From NCBI GenBank assembly GCA_024680925.1, contig JAILBM010000350.1, forward strand, positions 1-40,686: a stretch of 40,686 nucleotides of DNA, given 5' to 3'. The stretch's first letter is position 1, and the number at the start of each line of letters is the position of its first letter. Below the pieces are notes generated by a model. The model worked only from the letters and a program-made list of their open reading frames with translations, was not told the origin of the DNA and searched no databases. Positions 1 to 8,912 of the stretch are shown here, piece by piece. The position numbers and the translations under genes were made by a program. This DNA comes from Butyrivibrio sp. (GTDB lineage Bacteria > Bacillota > Clostridia > Lachnospirales > Lachnospiraceae).

Positions 1-790
1 CTATTCTGATCTTTTTACAGTCTCTTGGAGCTTTTTTACTTTTTTTACACTGTAATTTCCCTCTGGTCCATTATTCTATTCTGACCTTTTTACAGTCTCT
101 TTGAGGCTTTTTTTACACTGTAATTTCCCTCTGGTCCATTATTCTATTCTGATCTTTTTACAGTCTCTTTAGGGTTTTTTTACTTTCTTACACTGTAATT
201 TCCCTCTGATTCATTATTCTATTCTGACCTTTTTACAGTCTCTTTAGGTTTTTTTTACTTTCTTACACTGTAATTTCCCTCTGGTCCATTATTCTATTCT
301 GACCTTTTTACAGTCTCTTTGAGGCTTTTTTTACTTTTTCCACTGTAATTTTCCTCTAACCTATCAATCTATCCTTCTCTTTTTACAGTCTCTTTTTGGC
401 ATTTTCACTTTTTTCTACTGTAATTCCCCTCAAATGTGTCAATCTGCACTGACCTTTTTACAGTCTCTTTTTGGCATTTTCACTTTTTTCTACTGTAATT
501 CCCCTCAAATCTGTCAATCTATCCTGCTCTTTTTACAGTCTCTTTTTGGCATTTTCACTTTTTCCACTGTAATTTTCCTCTAACCTATCAATCTATCCTT
601 CTCTTTTTACAGTCTCTTTTTGGCATTTTCCCTTTTTCCACTGTAATTTTCCTCTAGCCTATCAATCTATCCTCCTCTTTTTACAGTCTCTTTTTGGCAT
701 TTTCACTTTTTTCCACTGTAATTCCCCTCAAATCTGTCAATCTGCAAATCTGTCAATCTGCACTGACCTTTTTACAGTCTCTTTTGGACG
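1..790. repeat. Tandem array of ~75 bp units with paired inverted arms (>=11 copies)
   Basis: The anchor CTTTTTACAG starts at 11, 86, 154, 229, 304, 379, 454, 529, 603, 677 and 768, so the spacing is 75, 68, 75, 75, 75, 75, 75, 74, 74 and 91. Each of the first ten units has a left arm TTACAGT and a right arm ACTGTAA, perfect reverse complements about 27 nt apart (15-21 and 49-55 in the first unit). The last copy lacks the right arm. Copies 1-5 share a GGTCCATTATTCTATTCTGA-type linker, while copies 6-11 have AATCTGTCAATCT or CCTATCAATCTATCC linkers. Unit 10 carries a small internal duplication (AATCTGTCAATCTGC twice). The plus strand is strongly pyrimidine rich. Stops occur in all frames and no ORF fits, so it is noncoding. 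Position 1 falls inside a unit, so the array continues to the left. Its function is unknown. Confidence 0.95.
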
Positions 791-820
791 TTTTTATTTA
801 ACAATCCCAAATAGACTACT

Positions 821-1135
821 TTATCTATAATTATCAATATTTTCCAATCTGCTGTAAGCCAGTTTGGTATATGCATCAACCCAGCCTTTTTCCTCGGAAG
901 TAATTTGCTGCTGATCAGCACAGTAAGATAAGAAAAATTGATATTGCTTTTTGGCTTCATCATATTTCTTATCATGGTAGAGATTATCTGCAACTTCAAA
1001 TAAAGCCTTGAATCTCATTGGATGATCCGGATTATCATTAAAAAATTGCTGATATATCTTTGCTGACAATTTATAATCACCAATTTTCTGATATTCATTT
1101 GCCTGTATTAATTCCTCAGTAACTAAGTTATTCAT
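821..1135 (-). CDS. Small TPR-repeat protein
   Basis: This 104-residue protein is all helical in appearance. It has two consecutive tetratricopeptide-like repeats, roughly residues 15-45 (GDYKLSAKIYQQFF) and 48-80 (YHDKKYDEAKKQYQFFL). TPR domains mediate protein-protein contacts, and there is no signal peptide or membrane segment, so a cytoplasmic adaptor is likely. The ATG is preceded by GAAGGG about 8 nt upstream, which supports the start. The gene reads toward the repeat array, which begins about 30 bp after its stop, so transcripts could run into the array. The size is short for a TPR protein. It may be a remnant of a longer one, but nothing in the flanks restores a longer frame. Confidence 0.7.
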   Translation of the reverse strand: MNNLVTEELIQANEYQKIGDYKLSAKIYQQFFNDNPDHPMRFKALFEVADNLYHDKKYDEAKKQYQFFLSYCADQQQITSEEKGWVDAYTKLAYSRLENIDNYR

Positions 1136-1336
1136 ATATCTAACCCTTCAATGCCCACTACTTATATACATGCACCTTTACTCGACAACTATATCTTTTC
1201 ATATATCCAAGTCCCAATTCCTTCTACTTATATGCAACTTTTCTCAATAAATCCATTAGTAATATATCCCTAACTCACAGCCCACTCTTTAAATATTCTA
1301 TCCTCAGCAATCATATTACTCACATTTTCCAAAGGT

Positions 1337-1828
1337 TCACTGCTTACTCCTTGTAAGAACCTTCTTATGATAGCCCTTTTCATTACAATATGGACATTTC
1401 ATTTTTCTGCGACGACCGATGTGTGGATCCCACACTACTACTGACATGGTAGGTACATATCTCTCACCGCATGGACATTTTATTTTTCTGCGACGACCTA
1501 TGTGTGGAGCCCACACTACTACTGACATGGTAGGCACATATCTCTCACCGCAATTAGGGCACTCATAATAACCTGCATCATACTCAATTTTAACTCCTAT
1601 AAATGCAGCTCCAAAAATACCGATAATTCCTGCCACCAAAAGCACTATATATAAAGATGTATTACCATCCTCTGCCAGTATATCTGCAATGAATATTATT
1701 ACAAGATATACCGGTATGTTTACAGCCAGCATGTACCATTCAATATTTAGCAGGTTCTTATCAGCTTTTTGCTTTTGCTCCTGTAGCTCAATTAAATTTT
1801 CTTCTGCCATCTTTTTGTATTCTTCCAT
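1337..1828 (-). CDS. Membrane protein with duplicated zinc-ribbon tail
   Basis: This 163-residue protein has a short charged N-terminal helix (MEEYKKMAEENLIELQEQ), two membrane segments at about residues 30-50 and 60-80, and a cytoplasmic cysteine-rich tail. The tail holds CPNC, then CPC, then CPYC, separated by two almost identical 27-residue stretches containing GERYVPTMSVVVW and PHIGRRRK. The ancestral tail would be one CxxC...CxxC zinc ribbon; an in-frame duplication has inserted an extra half-ribbon whose middle knuckle is CPC instead of CPxC. Zinc binding is inferred from the cysteine spacing. GGGGA lies 12 nt before the ATG. It is transcribed toward the TPR gene with about 200 bp between. 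The function is unknown. Confidence 0.75.
   Translation of the reverse strand: MEEYKKMAEENLIELQEQKQKADKNLLNIEWYMLAVNIPVYLVIIFIADILAEDGNTSLYIVLLVAGIIGIFGAAFIGVKIEYDAGYYECPNCGERYVPTMSVVVWAPHIGRRRKIKCPCGERYVPTMSVVVWDPHIGRRRKMKCPYCNEKGYHKKVLTRSKQ
1391..1552 (-). repeat. 81 bp tandem duplication inside the zinc-ribbon gene
   Basis: Copies at 1391-1471 and 1472-1552 differ at about four positions over 81 bp. The length is 27 codons, so the reading frame is kept. Near identity at silent as well as coding positions points to a recent event. Confidence 0.95.
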
Positions 1829-1954
1829 AATGACATGTTCCCCGGTCAGGAGTTCATTATATAATCAAACCTCATATAAAAGCTTCAAAACTTTTTATAG
1901 TACTCAATACAAAAAATCATTATTCATAATAAAATTGCATCTTTCAATCAACAA

Positions 1955-2015
1955 ATAATCCGTTTTAATCAGCAAACTGCATTCATTTAAAGCACTGCCA
2001 ATTAAAACGGATTAT
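1955..2015. other. Inverted repeat downstream of polC
   Basis: ATAATCCGTTTTAAT (1955-1969) is the exact reverse complement of ATTAAAACGGATTAT (2001-2015), with 31 nt between. It lies after the polC stop and before the zinc-ribbon gene. A T-rich run (CTTCTTTTT) follows only on the plus strand, so it is not an obvious terminator for polC; it may be an mRNA 3' end structure or a site for a dimeric protein. Confidence 0.6.
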
Positions 2016-2127
2016 ACTTCTTTTTCCGCCTCTATAAATTAATCTCACAAATAAAGAAAAATATATTTATTACTCACCTAATTCTTCTCAAAAAAGCCAA
2101 CAAAAGAATCTTTACCACATACTGAAT

Positions 2128-5100
2128 TTATCCAAACAAATCAAAAAGAGAAATCTGGTTACTTTCAGGGATATCTCCAAGAAGTCCCATATTAGCCATC
2201 TTTTCTATTACTGCCTGAGGACACTTTGTTCTTTCTCTGAAATCATCCCTTGAAAGGAACGGGCCGTCCTTGGCTGCTTCAACTACCGCATCGGCAGCTT
2301 TTTCACCCATACCGTCAATACTGTTAAGAGCAGGCATGATCTTATCTCCAATAACCTGGAAGGATCTTGACTGAACCTTAAAAATATCTATAGGAACAAA
2401 TTCTATTCCACGTTCATACATCTCTTCTACAAGACGCATATCATAAAGCTCATTCTGCTCGGCATTGGACAAAGAGTCTTTTCTGCTTCTGTACTCATTC
2501 ATAATGCCTCGAAGGTGGGCTTCGCCCTGACACATATGCTCATAGTTAAAAGCTTTGGCTCTTATACTAAACCAGGCAGCATAAAAAGCCTGTGGAATAT
2601 AGGCTTTAAAATATGCAATACGCCATGCCATCATAACGTAAGCTGCAGCATGAGCCTTAGGGAACATGTAAGCTATTTTTTCACAAGACCAGATATACCA
2701 GTCAGGTACACCGTGATCTATCATGTCCTGCTTCCAGGTCGGCCAGTTGCCTTCCTTGCCCTTGGCAACTTTACCTTTACGAACAGCCTCCATGATCTTG
2801 AAGGATTCTGATGGATCAAGTCCCTTCTGGATCAGATAGATCATAATGTCATCACGAGTACAAATAGCTGTATCGATAGTAGCCTTTCCTTCCTGGATAA
2901 GGGTCTGGGCATTTCCAAGCCATACATCCGTACCATGGGCAAGACCTGCAATACGAATAAGGTGAGAAAAGGTTGTTGGCTTGGCATCAATAACCATCTG
3001 CATGGCAAAATCGGTACCAAACTCCGGAAGTCCAAGGCATCCCAGCTTTGTACCACCAATTTGCTCAGGAGTTATATTAAGAGCATCTGTATTCATAAAC
3101 AGGCTCATAACGTTTTTATCATCCAAAGGAACTGTCTTAGGGTCAAGACCTGTACAATCCTGAAGAAAACGAATCATGGTAGGATCATCATGGCCCAGAA
3201 TATCGAGTTTCAACAGGTTGTGGTCGATTGAGTGATAATCGTAATGAGTCGTTATGGTAGCCGTTGTCATATCATTGGCAGGATGCTGTACAGGGGTAAA
3301 AGAGTTAATGTCCTCACCCACAGGTAATACTATAATTCCTCCGGGATGCTGACCTGTACCTCTTCTTACTCCTACAAGTCCCTGTAATACTCTGTTTATT
3401 TCACACTTTCGTTTACTAAGTCCGATTCCATCATAGTACTTTTTGACATAACCATAAGCTGTTTTGTCTGCAAGACCTGCTATAGTTCCTGCACGGAAGG
3501 TCTGTTCATCACCAAAAATAACTTTAGTATAGTTATGTGCTTTAGACTGGTACTCACCGGAGAAGTTAAGGTCAATATCAGGCTCTTTATCTCCCTTAAA
3601 TCCCAGGAAGGTTTCGAAAGGAATATCAAACCCATCCTTTATCATCATAGCTCCGCATTTCGGACATCTCTTATCAGGCATATCACATCCTGAATTTCCG
3701 CCATAGGCTTTGACTTCTTCCGAATCAAAATCACTATACTTACATTTCGGACATACATAGTGAGGGCTCAGGGAATTAACTTCCGTAATACCTGAAGTAA
3801 ATGCCACGAAAGAAGAACCTACAGATCCACGGGAACCAACCAGATATCCGTCCTCATTGGATTTCCAAACCAGCTTCTGGGCAATAATGTACATAACCGC
3901 AAATCCGTTTTTGATAATGGAATTAAGTTCTCTTTCCAGTCGTTCCTGAACTATAGGCGGAAGCTCTTCACCGTAGATTTCATGAGCCTTGTCATAACAA
4001 ATCTTTGTAAGAATCTCATCACTGTTTTCAATAACAGGAGGACATTTATCAGGTCTTACCGGAGATATGCTCTCACACATATCCAGAATCTTTCTGGTAT
4101 TGGTGATTACCACCTCTTCTGCCTTATCACTTCCAAGATAATCGAACTCTCCCAGCATCTCCTCTGTAGTTCTAAGATACAAAGGCGCAGGAGATTCATC
4201 ATCAAAGCCTCGTCCCGCCTGAATAATGGTACGATATATCTCATCGCTTGGATTTAAAAAGTGAGAGTCACAGGTTGCAACTACAGGCTTATTAAACTGT
4301 TCTCCAAGCTTTACTATTTTTTTATTAATTTCTCTTATATCATCATCAGAATGTATGTCATCATATCTGTCTGAATCCACCATGAAATGGTTATTGCCTA
4401 TAGGCTGAATTTCCAGATAATCATAGAAATTCACCAGCTTTGCAATCTCTTCATCCGGTCTTCCCTCTACCACTGCTCCGTAGAGTTCTCCTGCACAGCA
4501 GGCACTTCCCACAATAATACCTTCACGATATTTCATAAGCTCGCTCTTTGGGATAAGAGGAAACCTGTGAAAATACTTTACATGCGAATTACTTACAAGA
4601 GTATACAGATTAACTCTTCCAAGTGTATTCTTGGCAAGCAAAATACAGTGATGAGGACGAAGATGCCTTACAGTCTGAGGTGTGGATACACCAAGGGCAT
4701 TAACGTCTGTTAAAGTCACACAGTTTTTTTCCTTGAGCATAGGTAAGAACTTAAGGAAAATAAGAGCTGTACACTCAGCATCATCTACAGCTCTGTGATG
4801 GTGTTCAAGAACTACATTTAAAGTCTTGGCTACGGCATCAAGAGTATGCTTTGCCTGTAACGGAAAAAATGTTCTTGAAAGACCCAGGGTATCTACGGTT
4901 GTGTAATCTGCAGGAATTCCAAGATTTCTGCAGTTCTGATTTATAAAGCTGATATCAAAGGCAACATTATGTCCTACAATAACGCAGTCCTTACAAAATT
5001 CCACAAACCTTGGAAGTATCACATCGATGGAAGGTGCATTCATAACCATTTCATCCGTAATACTTGTAAGCTTGGTGATTTTAAAAGGAATTGGAACCTT

Positions 5101-6702
5101 AGGATTTACAAATTCGGAAAATCTGTCTATGATCTGTCCGCTTTTTACTTTAACGGCACCAATTTCTATTATTCTGTTTCTAAGAGGCGAAAAACCTGTT
5201 GTCTCAATATCAAATACGACGTAGGTACTGTCATCTACAGATTGTTTCTTGTCATTAACAACAATTTCCTTAAGGTCATCTACAAGATATGCTTCTACAC
5301 CCAGTATCAGCTTAAAGAAATCCTGTCTGTCGGGATTTTCTTCACCGGCTTCCTTACGTGCCTTCTTCTCGGCACTCCACAGATCATCCCATACATGATT
5401 GGCTTCTGTAAGAGCCTGAACAACGCCATGGTCTGTTATGGCAATTCCGGGCATTCCCCACTTATAAGCCTGTTTAACAATATCCTTAACTTCACTTACA
5501 CCATCCATATCACTCATTTTGGTATGGCAGTGCAGCTCTACTCTTTTTACAGGAGCATTATCTGATCTCTTTACCGTAAAATCAGGAATTTTCTTAACTC
5601 CCACTACAGAGCCTATGGTAAGCTCATGATCGAATTTATCAATCATGGTTATTCCCTTAAGCTTAATAAATGCACCTTTCTTGATATTTTTTTCAAGTTC
5701 GGGCACATCTTCTGTATGGGTGAACATTTTAACCGTAATGGTGTCTGTAAAATCAGTCACATCAAAAATAAGAATGGTCTTTTCATTTCTGATATCTCTC
5801 TTATCATAGGCTATAACCTGGCCGTGAACTGTTACTTCACCCATTTCACCTATTATCTCAGACATCTTGATTGTTTCATCATCGAAATCTCTGCCAAAAA
5901 CGACATCGGGATTATCGGACTTTTTGAAGCCTCCCCCAAAACCGCTGCGAGGTTTCCATTTGCTCTTATCAAAGGTTTTTCCACCACCAAAGCCTGAAGA
6001 GGAGCCCTGTTTTCCACCATTTGAATCAGATGAAGGTGCCAAAGCTTTATTTTCTGCAGCTTTTGCAGTTCCTTCTTTTGCCTCTTTTTTCTCAAGAGCC
6101 TGCTTTTTTCTTTCCTCGGATTTTTGCTCGGCAGCTTCGATCCTGGCAGCAATTCTGGCTGATTCAGCAGTGTAATCAGGAGTGTCTTTTTTCTTTTCAA
6201 CCTCTTTAAACTGCGCAGAAAGATTAACATTTAAGCCACAGCGCTCATTCATAACCTTATCAAGAATCCTCATAATATCCTGGGATTTCTGATTGGCTAC
6301 AACAGTATCCTCCATAATGACTATCATTTCTTTTTCCGAAGGATACTCAAAATCAGCATTGTTAAGAATTACATACTCTATTGGGTCATACTCCTTGATT
6401 TCCTCAAAGAGACTCTCCTTATAGATTTCCATCAGCGTCTTTGGATTATATTGCGCTGACAGGTTAAACTTTTCATATATTTTTATAGTCAGATCTTCAT
6501 TAACAAAGAACTGCTTTTTTATCTCTTTTTCAGTCTTATTTATATAGGACTTATCAATAAGAACATTGCTTGATAAATAAATACGGATATAATCCTGCTT
6601 TCTTGTGGTGGAAACCTTGTCAATATTGGTTTCCTGCATTATATCCTTTAAATTCCCCTCTAATTTGAGTGTAGGGAACACATCAAAAAAAGCTTTAGCC
6701 AT
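2128..6702 (-). CDS. polC: DNA polymerase III PolC-type alpha subunit
   Basis: This is the replicative polymerase of low-GC Gram-positives, with built-in 3'-5' proofreading. In order it has an N-terminal domain; a Lys/Ala/Gly-rich low-complexity linker (about 180-265, ending in GFGGG repeats); an OB-fold; a PHP domain (ELHCHTKMSDMDG near 392) interrupted by a DEDDh exonuclease (FDIETTGFSP near 496); a zinc motif (CPKC...CPKC near 985); the polymerase core with PDIDLNFS near 1040; and a C-terminal clamp-binding tail (QISLFDLFG). The ORF track starts at a TTG at 6720, but the ATG at 6702 has GAGGG 4 nt upstream and begins MAKAFFDVFP, so 1524 residues is preferred. It follows ispG with a 14 bp gap and is the last gene of the conserved cluster. 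Confidence 0.97.
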   Translation of the reverse strand: MAKAFFDVFPTLKLEGNLKDIMQETNIDKVSTTRKQDYIRIYLSSNVLIDKSYINKTEKEIKKQFFVNEDLTIKIYEKFNLSAQYNPKTLMEIYKESLFEEIKEYDPIEYVILNNADFEYPSEKEMIVIMEDTVVANQKSQDIMRILDKVMNERCGLNVNLSAQFKEVEKKKDTPDYTAESARIAARIEAAEQKSEERKKQALEKKEAKEGTAKAAENKALAPSSDSNGGKQGSSSGFGGGKTFDKSKWKPRSGFGGGFKKSDNPDVVFGRDFDDETIKMSEIIGEMGEVTVHGQVIAYDKRDIRNEKTILIFDVTDFTDTITVKMFTHTEDVPELEKNIKKGAFIKLKGITMIDKFDHELTIGSVVGVKKIPDFTVKRSDNAPVKRVELHCHTKMSDMDGVSEVKDIVKQAYKWGMPGIAITDHGVVQALTEANHVWDDLWSAEKKARKEAGEENPDRQDFFKLILGVEAYLVDDLKEIVVNDKKQSVDDSTYVVFDIETTGFSPLRNRIIEIGAVKVKSGQIIDRFSEFVNPKVPIPFKITKLTSITDEMVMNAPSIDVILPRFVEFCKDCVIVGHNVAFDISFINQNCRNLGIPADYTTVDTLGLSRTFFPLQAKHTLDAVAKTLNVVLEHHHRAVDDAECTALIFLKFLPMLKEKNCVTLTDVNALGVSTPQTVRHLRPHHCILLAKNTLGRVNLYTLVSNSHVKYFHRFPLIPKSELMKYREGIIVGSACCAGELYGAVVEGRPDEEIAKLVNFYDYLEIQPIGNNHFMVDSDRYDDIHSDDDIREINKKIVKLGEQFNKPVVATCDSHFLNPSDEIYRTIIQAGRGFDDESPAPLYLRTTEEMLGEFDYLGSDKAEEVVITNTRKILDMCESISPVRPDKCPPVIENSDEILTKICYDKAHEIYGEELPPIVQERLERELNSIIKNGFAVMYIIAQKLVWKSNEDGYLVGSRGSVGSSFVAFTSGITEVNSLSPHYVCPKCKYSDFDSEEVKAYGGNSGCDMPDKRCPKCGAMMIKDGFDIPFETFLGFKGDKEPDIDLNFSGEYQSKAHNYTKVIFGDEQTFRAGTIAGLADKTAYGYVKKYYDGIGLSKRKCEINRVLQGLVGVRRGTGQHPGGIIVLPVGEDINSFTPVQHPANDMTTATITTHYDYHSIDHNLLKLDILGHDDPTMIRFLQDCTGLDPKTVPLDDKNVMSLFMNTDALNITPEQIGGTKLGCLGLPEFGTDFAMQMVIDAKPTTFSHLIRIAGLAHGTDVWLGNAQTLIQEGKATIDTAICTRDDIMIYLIQKGLDPSESFKIMEAVRKGKVAKGKEGNWPTWKQDMIDHGVPDWYIWSCEKIAYMFPKAHAAAYVMMAWRIAYFKAYIPQAFYAAWFSIRAKAFNYEHMCQGEAHLRGIMNEYRSRKDSLSNAEQNELYDMRLVEEMYERGIEFVPIDIFKVQSRSFQVIGDKIMPALNSIDGMGEKAADAVVEAAKDGPFLSRDDFRERTKCPQAVIEKMANMGLLGDIPESNQISLFDLFG

Positions 6703-6716
6703 ACTTCCCTCTTTAA

Positions 6717-7778
6717 TCAATCATTCCAATGGTCCAGCTCGTACTTAAGTGTATCTACGAATTCCTCTTCTTTAACCTTGCGAACAACTTCGCCGTGTTT
6801 TATAAGAAGGCCTTCGCCAACACCACCCGCTATACCAAGATCAGCTTCCTTGGCTTCCCCGGGTCCGTTTACGGCACAGCCCATAACAGCTACCTTAATA
6901 TCGAGATTCTCATATTGCTGCACCATGGTTTCAACGCGGTTTGCAAGTCCGATGAGATCAATCTTGGTTCTTCCGCAGGTCGGGCAGGAAACAACCTCTA
7001 TGCCGCCCTTTCTAAGTCCAAGAGTTCTAAGTATTGTTTTGGCAGTTTTGATTTCTTCACAAGGATCTCCTGAAAGAGAAACTCTTATGGTATCGCCTAT
7101 GCCTTCATTTAAGATAATTCCAAGTCCTACGGAAGACTTTATATTTCCACCGTAGAGTGTTCCTGCTTCTGTAATACCTACATGAAGAGGATAATTGGTC
7201 TGTTTTGCAAGAACCTCATGAGCCTTTACACATAACATTACATTGGAAGATTTGATACTGATGACAAGATTGTCATAACCCATATCCTCAATGATATGAA
7301 CCTTATCCAGAGCGCTCTCACAAAGACCTTCTGCTGTAACACCGCCATATTTTTCCACAAGTTCCTTTTCCAAAGAGCCACTATTTACACCTACTCTGAT
7401 AGGTATATTTCTCTCCCTGGCACAGTTAACAACAGCGGCAATTTTTTCTTTGCTGCCTATATTTCCGGGATTTATACGGATCTTATCCGCACCGTTTTCC
7501 ATGGCAGCTATGGCCATCTTATAGTCGAAATGTATATCAGCTACCAGTGGAATATGAATCTGCTTTTTGATCTCCTTAACAGCCTCTGCAGCCTCCTGTG
7601 TAGGGACAGTGCATCTTATGATGTCACAGCCTGCTGCTTCAAGCTTAAGAATCTGATCTACCGTAGCCTTAACATCCTCAGTCCTTGTATTGGTCATGGA
7701 CTGGATCATGATAGGGTTACCACCGCCGATTACTTTATTTCCAATATGTATTACCTTTGTATTATCTCTAATAGCCAT
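6717..7778 (-). CDS. ispG: 4-hydroxy-3-methylbut-2-enyl diphosphate synthase
   Basis: This 353-residue [4Fe-4S] enzyme carries out the penultimate step of the MEP isoprenoid pathway, converting 2-C-methyl-D-erythritol 2,4-cyclodiphosphate to HMBPP. The N-terminal TIM-barrel half (IMIQSMTNT near the start, ADIHFDYKMA, IRINPGNIG) is followed by the C-terminal cluster-binding half with CPTCGRTK and GCAVNGPGEA, whose cysteines ligate the cluster. The short bacterial form without the plant insertion fits this length. The ATG has AGGAG 7-8 nt upstream. It sits 15 bp after rseP and just before polC. With dxr in the same cluster it provides two MEP pathway steps that supply the isoprenoid precursors used by uppS. 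Confidence 0.97.
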   Translation of the reverse strand: MAIRDNTKVIHIGNKVIGGGNPIMIQSMTNTRTEDVKATVDQILKLEAAGCDIIRCTVPTQEAAEAVKEIKKQIHIPLVADIHFDYKMAIAAMENGADKIRINPGNIGSKEKIAAVVNCARERNIPIRVGVNSGSLEKELVEKYGGVTAEGLCESALDKVHIIEDMGYDNLVISIKSSNVMLCVKAHEVLAKQTNYPLHVGITEAGTLYGGNIKSSVGLGIILNEGIGDTIRVSLSGDPCEEIKTAKTILRTLGLRKGGIEVVSCPTCGRTKIDLIGLANRVETMVQQYENLDIKVAVMGCAVNGPGEAKEADLGIAGGVGEGLLIKHGEVVRKVKEEEFVDTLKYELDHWND

Positions 7779-7793
7779 TATTATCTCCTAATT

Positions 7794-8858
7794 TCAATGT
7801 AAAAATCTTCCAATATCATTAAACAGAACTACAACCATAAGTATCATCAGTGCTATCATACCTGCCAGATGAACATAGCCTTCTTTTTCCGGTGGTACAG
7901 GCTTTCCTCTAAGAACCTCAATGAAAAGGAATATAAGCTTTCCACCATCGAGAGCAGGCAAAGGTAAAAGATTCATAACACCAAGGTTAACTGACAATAG
8001 AATTGCCAGATCCAGCATTGTAAGAACCAAAGACGGAAGTCCGTACGGCTTTACAGCCTCATAGGTGTCATCCACCACCTTTACTATACCAACAGGGCCT
8101 GATAGATCATTAATGGTAAAGTGGCCTGTAACAAGCATTGCAAGACTTTTCCAGGTCATCTTAAAGTAATAGGTTACTGTATGCCAGGAATAAGGGATAA
8201 TGTCTATTCCTTTTATATCACCGTATTCTCCCACATAAAGGCCCATGTAATATCTTTGAGCTTCTTCATCATATTTGGGAGTTACAATTGTAGTGTACTG
8301 CTGCCCATCACGTTCATAGACAATTTCCAATGCTTCCCCTGCATTAAGCTGGGATATAAGGGTAACTTCCTGACCCATATAAATCTTTTCGCCGTTTATA
8401 CTTACAATGGTATCTCCGGTCATAAGTCCAGCTTCCGCTGCCGCAGAGTCCTCTGTCATACCGGAAATAACAGGAAATGTCCAGCTTGAAAAGGCTGTTA
8501 CTATCACAGCAAGAAGATATGCCAATATGAAATTGAAAAGAGGTCCCGCAAAAACAGTGGCAATTCTTGACCACACCTTGGCATTTTTGTAGGCATGCTC
8601 ATCATATTCTTCAGTTTCCTCTTCCTTGGCTTCTTCAAGGCCGTCCATTCCATCAAATATGCAGGCACCGCCAAAAGGAAGTAATCTTACACTGTACTCC
8701 GTATCTCCCTTTTTTGTTTTAAAAAGGGCCGGTCCCATTCCTACGGTAAATTCCGCAACTCTTATGCCATTAGCCTTGGCAATAAGAAAATGTCCTCCCT
8801 CATGGGAGATAACCAGGATACCAAAAATCACTAAAAAGATAAGTATACTAACAATCAT
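7794..8858 (-). CDS. rseP: RIP site-2 metalloprotease
   Basis: This is an intramembrane zinc protease of the RseP/RasP family (354 residues). The first membrane helix holds the catalytic HEGGH (near residue 20). A PDZ domain follows at about 125-200 (AAEAGLMTGDTIVSING), and the third metal ligand is in the conserved LLPLPALDGGK near 300. Three to four membrane segments are visible, the last near the C terminus. The family cleaves anti-sigma factors and remnant signal peptides in the membrane; the substrate here cannot be read from sequence. AGGAGG lies an unusually long 12 nt before the ATG, but an in-frame stop just upstream excludes an earlier start. It lies between dxr and ispG, as in many Clostridia. 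Confidence 0.95.
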   Translation of the reverse strand: MIVSILIFLVIFGILVISHEGGHFLIAKANGIRVAEFTVGMGPALFKTKKGDTEYSVRLLPFGGACIFDGMDGLEEAKEEETEEYDEHAYKNAKVWSRIATVFAGPLFNFILAYLLAVIVTAFSSWTFPVISGMTEDSAAAEAGLMTGDTIVSINGEKIYMGQEVTLISQLNAGEALEIVYERDGQQYTTIVTPKYDEEAQRYYMGLYVGEYGDIKGIDIIPYSWHTVTYYFKMTWKSLAMLVTGHFTINDLSGPVGIVKVVDDTYEAVKPYGLPSLVLTMLDLAILLSVNLGVMNLLPLPALDGGKLIFLFIEVLRGKPVPPEKEGYVHLAGMIALMILMVVVLFNDIGRFLH

Positions 8859-8912
8859 TTAAATAAAAATCCTCCTGCGGTTTATCCACAAGTCCAAACC
8901 AAAAACATTTCT

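Noticed and set aside
1-790. CRISPR array
   Set aside because: The whole 75 bp unit recurs, including the linkers within each subfamily; there are no unique spacers and no cas genes.
1-790. Integron cassette attC array or plasmid iterons
   Set aside because: There are no cassettes between the arms, no integrase, and no replication initiator gene; units are too long for typical iterons.
772-999. ORF of 75 residues on the minus strand
   Set aside because: It overlaps the TPR gene in another frame and runs into the repeat array; no ribosome site or family resemblance.
4969-5565. 198-residue plus-strand ORF inside polC
   Set aside because: It is antisense to the conserved exonuclease/PHP region of polC and has no domain; a shadow frame.
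5853-6230. 125-residue ORF inside polC
   Set aside because: It is a shifted frame of the Lys/Ala-rich linker; composition follows from that, and no start signal exists.
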